Shown: in pieces, positions 59,691 through 64,000 of the stretch | Layout: each line of letters starts with the position of its first letter | How positions within the stretch are numbered: the first letter of the stretch is position 1 | Assembly: GCA_048013815.1 (NCBI GenBank) | Contig: CM106586.1 | Span: forward strand, 3,224,001 to 3,288,000 | Length of the DNA: 64,000 nucleotides | Direction: 5' to 3' | Origin: Setoptus koraiensis | Lineage: Eukaryota; Arthropoda | The notes under the pieces: generated by a model | What the model saw: only the letters and a program-made list of their open reading frames with translations | The model's database searches: none | Told to the model about the DNA's origin: nothing | Translations under genes and position numbers: made by a program

Positions 59691-61046
59691 TTATATTAGA
59701 GTGACAACATATAGTTTGTTAACCTCATCGTATGACTCTACGAGAATGTTAAATAGCTCTTCGTCCTGCAATGCCTTATCTAACAAATCACTAGGACTCT
59801 TATGGCTGAATTTACATTTTATAGCGATAGCTGGTGTGTCTGTCAGCATGAGGCCTTTGGCAGAAATATCTCGCAAATTGTTCTTGGGCAAAATCTCCGT
59901 GCTGCCGAAGTCGATGTAATATACCTTACATTCTTCATCGTTGAGCACACTAACTACCATAGCTCTGTACCAGTTGCCATCGTCACAAGATAGGGCCATA
60001 TGTGTAGTACCAATGTCGATGTTGCGAGAGACTCCACTGGTCTCTATCTCGGTAACTATGTTGGTGACAATATCCAGTATATCTTTGAGCTTGTCGTTGT
60101 CATATGGTATGTAAACGACAAGTCTGTCGTTAGACTGCTCATCCGGTGACAACATACAAGTGGTGTAGCTTCTTCCTGGTACAACTAAACCTCTAGGTAA
60201 AGAGGCGAAAGGATCGATATTCTTAATGAGTTTTCTTATGGCTGTGTTAGGTTGTCTGATATTAGACAAGTTGACGTCCTGCCTAGTTTGCGGAATGTTA
60301 TCCTGCAACCCGTTAGATTCGACGATTTGCTTGGGTTGAGCAGACACATGTCTAACCACTATAGACGAATTCAATTGTTCAGCGGCTGCTCTTGGACTGC
60401 AATGGACATTATTAGCGTTAGTAGTTGTCAACTTTCTAGAGATATTTGGAGTTGACGATTTGTCCTGAATGGTCATGTTTTGGAGATCCAATTGGTTGAT
60501 TCCATTGTTGCTTGAATTGCCAGAATGGTTGCTTGAGACGCCCTTGGTACATTTAAGTTTGTGTTTTTCCCAATCAGCTTTTTGGCACCCGTCGCTGCAG
60601 TAGAGATCGCAAGCATCACTGTTGGTACAACTGGATCCCGAGCACACGTAGGCCAATTTTTTGTTACACGTGACACAGTGAATGGCCCTCAGAGGGGGTA
60701 TTTTATCCTCATAGTGTGGATTAACAATGGTGAGTTTACTTGTGATTACATGTATGTGCTTGGTTGAGCCAGGTTTGCCTCTGGGACAAAATTGGCAGTC
60801 TGATTCCTCTGATCTGAGAAATTGTGAGGCCAATTCGAGATTTTCTACCACTGAAGTAAGTTCTTCTAATGTCTTAAAATTAAACTTACGTGAAGAATCA
60901 ATCGTACGGTTGTCAACAATGATTGAGGATGATGAGTTGTTCATCATGGTCTTCGTTTTATCCTCTTCGCTTGAGTGCTTTTGTTCGTAAGTGTTGAACT
61001 CTCGGGTACCGTCCGGTCGTCTAGTTACTCTTATACCAGTTGGCAT
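59691..61046 (-). CDS. MYND zinc-finger plus extended Tudor-domain protein (TDRD1-like)
   Basis: Single-exon 451-residue protein. A MYND zinc finger occupies residues 124-166 (CVTC, then CSGSSC, CDLYCSDGCQ, and KHKLKC), preceded by another Cys/His cluster (CQFCPRG, residues 84-90). A Ser/Asn-rich linker leads to one extended Tudor domain at about 300-451 with GNWYRAMVVSV and VYYIDFGSTE, the classic core holding the aromatic cage, and PAIAIKCKF plus NKLYVVTL of the flanking SN-like fold. MYND with Tudor is the layout of TDRD1-type germline proteins, whose Tudor domains bind methyl-arginine tails of PIWI proteins in piRNA granules. TDRD1 has four Tudor domains; here there is one, so this is a short relative. 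The N-terminus (MPTGIRVTRRPDGTREFNTY) is shared with the divergent gene at 62238 because the start lies within a palindrome. Minus-strand AATAAA at 59579-59574. Confidence 0.85.
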   Translation of the reverse strand: MPTGIRVTRRPDGTREFNTYEQKHSSEEDKTKTMMNNSSSSIIVDNRTIDSSRKFNFKTLEELTSVVENLELASQFLRSEESDCQFCPRGKPGSTKHIHVITSKLTIVNPHYEDKIPPLRAIHCVTCNKKLAYVCSGSSCTNSDACDLYCSDGCQKADWEKHKLKCTKGVSSNHSGNSSNNGINQLDLQNMTIQDKSSTPNISRKLTTTNANNVHCSPRAAAEQLNSSIVVRHVSAQPKQIVESNGLQDNIPQTRQDVNLSNIRQPNTAIRKLIKNIDPFASLPRGLVVPGRSYTTCMLSPDEQSNDRLVVYIPYDNDKLKDILDIVTNIVTEIETSGVSRNIDIGTTHMALSCDDGNWYRAMVVSVLNDEECKVYYIDFGSTEILPKNNLRDISAKGLMLTDTPAIAIKCKFSHKSPSDLLDKALQDEELFNILVESYDEVNKLYVVTLI

Positions 61047-62335
61047 TATTTCGTTCAGGTATAGTGATCGCTACTATGGCCTGTTGTTGATTAGCAAGAA
61101 TATTTAACGTATATGGCAACGTATATGAAGATGTTAACAAATATAAATTATTATGTGACGTTATTATTTGAAGATATTGAGAGTTGAAAGGCGCTTACTG
61201 TGTAAAGACAAATGTATGAGTGAGAGAGAGGCAGTTCCCGGGATTATATTAAAATTGAGTCGGTTGAACGTGTGTGTGTGTGTGGCGCCCTCAATCTCAA
61301 GCTAGCGTTGTGAACATTTAAGAGTGAAATTCACAATAGAAATGCCTGTTGCACGTGTGGGCAAGAAGCAACCTGCGCAGAAATTGTTGAAAAATGTAAC
61401 TAATGAATTATCTAATTAGTTGGCCAGGCGCATGTTCATCGCGCATAGCAACAATTCAAAATGGTCTTGCTGCTTACAAGTGGTGGTGGGGGGAAAAATT
61501 CAGTCCCATGGCAGCATGGGTAGACGTGTCCCACGGCAGGCCGAAAATAGATAACTGACCTATTCTAACGATCAAACGTTCGTTTGAGCTTGACAATATT
61601 AATATGCCACCTCGAACTTTGGCTCTGCTGGTGTGATGATACAAACTTTCGTGACCATCAAGTATGGTCAACCTCACAGCAGTGTTATGTGCCCGCTGGG
61701 ATTGGTCAGTTTTTCATTTGCACCCTGTGCCTCTCACTCTGTCACGGCCGGCATGGAATTTGCGCCCCCTTCCATCAACAGCGAGCGGCAAGACCATTTT
61801 GAAATTGTTGCTATGCCTGATAAACACACGCTTGGCTCGTTGTGAATGTATTCATTGTTGCTGCGCAGGACATGTCTTGTCCACGTGTGCAACAGGCATT
61901 TCTATTGTGAATTTCACTCTTAAATGTTCACAACTCTAGCTTGAGATTGAGGGCGTCACACACACACACGTTCAACCTACTCAATTTTTATATTATATAA
62001 TCCCGGGAACTGCCTCTCTCTCACTCATACATTTGTCTTTACACAGTAAGCGCCTTTCAACTCTCAATATCTTCAAATGATAACGTCAATTAATAACGTC
62101 AAATAATGATTTATATATTTGACGTTATTAATTGACGTTATTATTTGATTTGTTAACATCTCCATATACGTTGCCGCTGTTAAATATTCTTGCTAATCAA
62201 CAACAGGCCATAGTAGCGACCACTATACCTGAACGAAATGCCTGCCGGTAAGAGGGTGACGATAGGATGCCTAAGACGATTGGATGCCCGTCGAGAGCTC
62301 AGCGATTACGAGCAAAAGATCCCAGGCGACGAAGA
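60950..62335. repeat. large imperfect palindrome spanning a divergent promoter
   Basis: The left arm (about 60950-61630) read in reverse complement matches the right arm (about 61640-62335). Examples: the 42 bases just left of the minus-strand ATG (from TCGTTCAGGTATAGTG near 61051) are repeated with one mismatch before the plus-strand ATG near 62236. GATATTGAGAGTTGAAAGGC, AATTCACAATAGAAATGCCT, CCTGCGCAG and GCATAGCAACAAT also occur inverted on the other side. Identity is over 90 percent in the outer 350 bases and falls toward the centre near 61,635. Both arms contain the promoter, start codon and first 25 to 30 codons of the flanking genes. The arms are too diverged to be an assembly fold-back artefact. 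Confidence 0.92.
62080..62141. repeat. perfect 26-bp inverted repeat with TGACGTTA motifs
   Basis: Positions 62080-62105 and 62116-62141 are perfect reverse complements with a 10-base spacer. The arms contain two TGACGTTA (CRE half-site-like) words each. The matching place in the left palindrome arm has just one (near 61157), so the element expanded after the palindrome formed. It could form a hairpin or bind a bZIP dimer; this is inference. Confidence 0.85.
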
Positions 62336-63068
62336 GAAAAGGATCATTGCCAAGACCGCCCTGTTGGGCATTTTCAAGCAACACGAACTGCTAACCTTAG
62401 AGATGTGCCTAAAAGAAGCTCTAGCGAGTGAACCTAGTCTCAAACAATTATACTGTACATTGGCCAACGAAGCCACTTTTGTCAAGCCTTCTCGGAAACA
62501 ACAATTTCTCACACGTACCAATGAAGACATACAAGAGGAAAAGAAGACACTCTTACAGATTGCCAACTTGAAATCTAAACTCACCACTTTGGATGCAAAA
62601 ATTGAGAAATTTTCTCTACTGAGAAACATAATTAGCGATCCACAACCTCGATTACTTGATCTCGAACTTTCACTAGATAATGAAATAATTCGTTCGAGGG
62701 GAATGAAGATGTTAATTAAATTGAATTGTGAAAGAATTAAGGACTCGTTCGATTATCTCGATGATGTACTCGAACCCAACCAACTTGTCGCACTTGTCAC
62801 CGTGGATTTGCAGAAATCGTCGGGCTATGACAGATTTATCAAAGATTTAGCTCTTTCAAAATCTACCCCTGATATTACAGTTATTAATGATGCCATTCAT
62901 CTTGAAGTAGAAAGACTGCTCCGCCCATTGAGTGTGCTGGTAAGAAAAATGGCCTGGATGTATAAATTTTACACTGAAATTCTACCAAAAGAGATGGAAT
63001 ACAGGCGCAAATTCCATTCAATTCTTGACGACGGAACGATATCAATAAAATTGACGACTACACGATAG
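62238..63068 (+). CDS. helical protein of unknown function sharing its N-terminus with the Tudor gene
   Basis: Intronless 276-residue frame. Residues 1-35 (MPAGKRVTIGCLRRLDARRE..., DYEQK, DEEK) are related to the start of the divergent MYND-Tudor protein (MPTGIRVTRR..., TYEQK, SEEDK) through the palindrome. The rest is not: no zinc finger or Tudor domain. Instead it looks mostly alpha-helical, with a charged helical stretch EEKKTLLQIANLKSKLTTLD and later LRPLSVLVRKMAWMYKFYTE. I do not recognise a family. The gene therefore seems to be a promoter-plus-start duplicate fused to other sequence, or an old gene whose 5' end was overwritten. It ends 190 bases before the GalNAc-transferase start codon, on the same strand, with no clear poly(A) signal. 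Confidence 0.7.
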   Translation: MPAGKRVTIGCLRRLDARRELSDYEQKIPGDEEKRIIAKTALLGIFKQHELLTLEMCLKEALASEPSLKQLYCTLANEATFVKPSRKQQFLTRTNEDIQEEKKTLLQIANLKSKLTTLDAKIEKFSLLRNIISDPQPRLLDLELSLDNEIIRSRGMKMLIKLNCERIKDSFDYLDDVLEPNQLVALVTVDLQKSSGYDRFIKDLALSKSTPDITVINDAIHLEVERLLRPLSVLVRKMAWMYKFYTEILPKEMEYRRKFHSILDDGTISIKLTTTR

Positions 63069-63257
63069 AGTGTCTTGATCGTCATATGTTCTTTGTTTAC
63101 AATTGCAAATCGATAAGCACATGCACTCACAACGCTGCAAGCACCGCCCCTCTAACGATTTTTTCACTCGCGTTCATGGATTTTCACTTGTATCTATCAT
63201 TGTTGCTACTTATTTTTGCCAAAAAACTGTCATTTTTCACCATCAAACGTCTGTTGT

Positions 63258-64000
63258 ATGTTCGAAATGCGATCATTCTTTTATGGGATCGTGATAACGT
63301 CCATTTTGTGGCTTCTGGCCCTATTTCTTATATTCCCAGTTGATTTTTGGACACGAACAAGCCACGAAGAATTTATTCACGATGGCACTAATCACAACAG
63401 AAGACTATCTAGGCGTCACCAGAAAGTGCAACATCATCGGAGTAACGCCGAATCTAGTCTAATTGAGTTCAGTTCAAAACATGAAATCTCGACCAGCATA
63501 GACAGCCTTCAGTCCGAGCTGATTCACATTGATTGGTTTTATCAATTCAATGTAAACGCGCCTAACACAACGGACAATCATCCTAAACTGGAACGTTTTA
63601 TATCTAAGGATGACCACGAAACCTCAACACAACGTTTGAGTATTATAAGGACCATATTAGACCAAAAGTTCAAATTGGCAGGATATAAGAGATTTGCATT
63701 TAATTTACTCATCTCAAATAGATTGGGTCTATTTCGTCCATTGCCTGATACTAGAAACGAACTATGTAAAAATGTTGAATATTTTGATGATCATTTATTA
63801 CCCACAGCATCTATTATCATATGCTATTACAATGAGGCACCTAGTGCCTTGATGCGAACCGTCTATACCATACTAGAACGGAGCCGTGGATTACCGTTGT
63901 TGGAGATAATTCTTGTCGATGACTTCAGTGATGACGAATTTACACGATACAACATGTCGGATTATGTCAAGTCTCCCCTTATAAGAATGTTGCGAACTCC
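63258..64000 (+). CDS. GALNT-like: polypeptide N-acetylgalactosaminyltransferase (5' part)
   Basis: Golgi type II membrane enzyme that starts mucin-type O-glycosylation by moving GalNAc from UDP-GalNAc to Ser/Thr. From the ATG at 63258 the frame is open to the window end (247 codons). Residues 1-7 are short and cytosolic, then a membrane anchor (FYGIVITSILWLLALFLIFP). A stem of about 150 residues follows. The start of the GT-A catalytic domain is clear: SNRLGLFRPLPDTRNELC, TASIIICYYNEAPSALMRTV, LERSRGLPLLEIILVDDFSD. The family normally reads NEAWS where this has NEAPS. The Asp-x-His metal site and the lectin domain would lie beyond the window. There is no intron in the visible part. Confidence 0.9.
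   Translation, partial: MFEMRSFFYGIVITSILWLLALFLIFPVDFWTRTSHEEFIHDGTNHNRRLSRRHQKVQHHRSNAESSLIEFSSKHEISTSIDSLQSELIHIDWFYQFNVNAPNTTDNHPKLERFISKDDHETSTQRLSIIRTILDQKFKLAGYKRFAFNLLISNRLGLFRPLPDTRNELCKNVEYFDDHLLPTASIIICYYNEAPSALMRTVYTILERSRGLPLLEIILVDDFSDDEFTRYNMSDYVKSPLIRMLRT

Overview
The window is animal nuclear DNA, most likely from an arthropod. Genes carry GT-AG introns of about 55 to 5,000 bases and AATAAA poly(A) signals. The spectraplakin closely follows insect Shot at its exon joints ([32 protein letters not shown]). A chelicerate or mite is my guess, but the sequence alone does not settle it. No bacterial operons, tRNA or rRNA genes, CRISPR arrays or endogenous viruses were recognised.

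Layout. (1) 1-1.1 kb, minus: GABP-beta-like ankyrin gene, cut by the window edge. (2) 2.8-7.5 kb, plus: an intronless DNA topoisomerase II gene. (3) 10.7-13.5 kb, plus: a DOMON/cytochrome b561 gene of the FRRS1 type, convergent with a MOSPD-type MSP-domain gene (13.5-14.6 kb, minus). (4) 15.4-16.5 kb: a CCGCG-rich DNA-transposon remnant beside a broken LAR-type immunoglobulin fragment. (5) 18.2-28.9 kb, plus: three intronless UPF1-like helicase genes in tandem, all lacking the UPF1 zinc-binding (CH) domain, with repeats and a possible helicase relic between them. (6) 30.5-51 kb, plus: one spectraplakin gene with at least three candidate first exons. It has a giant disordered first exon, a CH1-CH2 actin-binding module and a single 5.7-kb rod exon. 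That rod exon contains three near-identical 978-bp units and ends in EF-hands and a GAR domain, followed by a Ser/Arg tail. (7) 51.4-55.6 kb, minus: MTHFS and CEP120. (8) 56.9-59.3 kb, plus: a large unrecognised disordered protein. (9) 59.7-63.1 kb: a MYND-Tudor gene (minus) and an unknown helical-protein gene (plus), head to head across a roughly 1.3-kb imperfect palindrome that includes both promoters and both start codons. (10) 63.3 kb to the end, plus: the 5' part of a polypeptide GalNAc-transferase gene.

Most genes are unrelated housekeeping or cytoskeletal loci and do not form a pathway. The strongest candidates for undescribed biology are the tandem CH-less UPF1-like helicases, the palindromic divergent promoter with its Tudor-gene partner, and the compact spectraplakin with a recently amplified rod. 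Exon boundaries were set by hand from splice motifs, reading phase and protein-family fit; no alignment or expression data were available.
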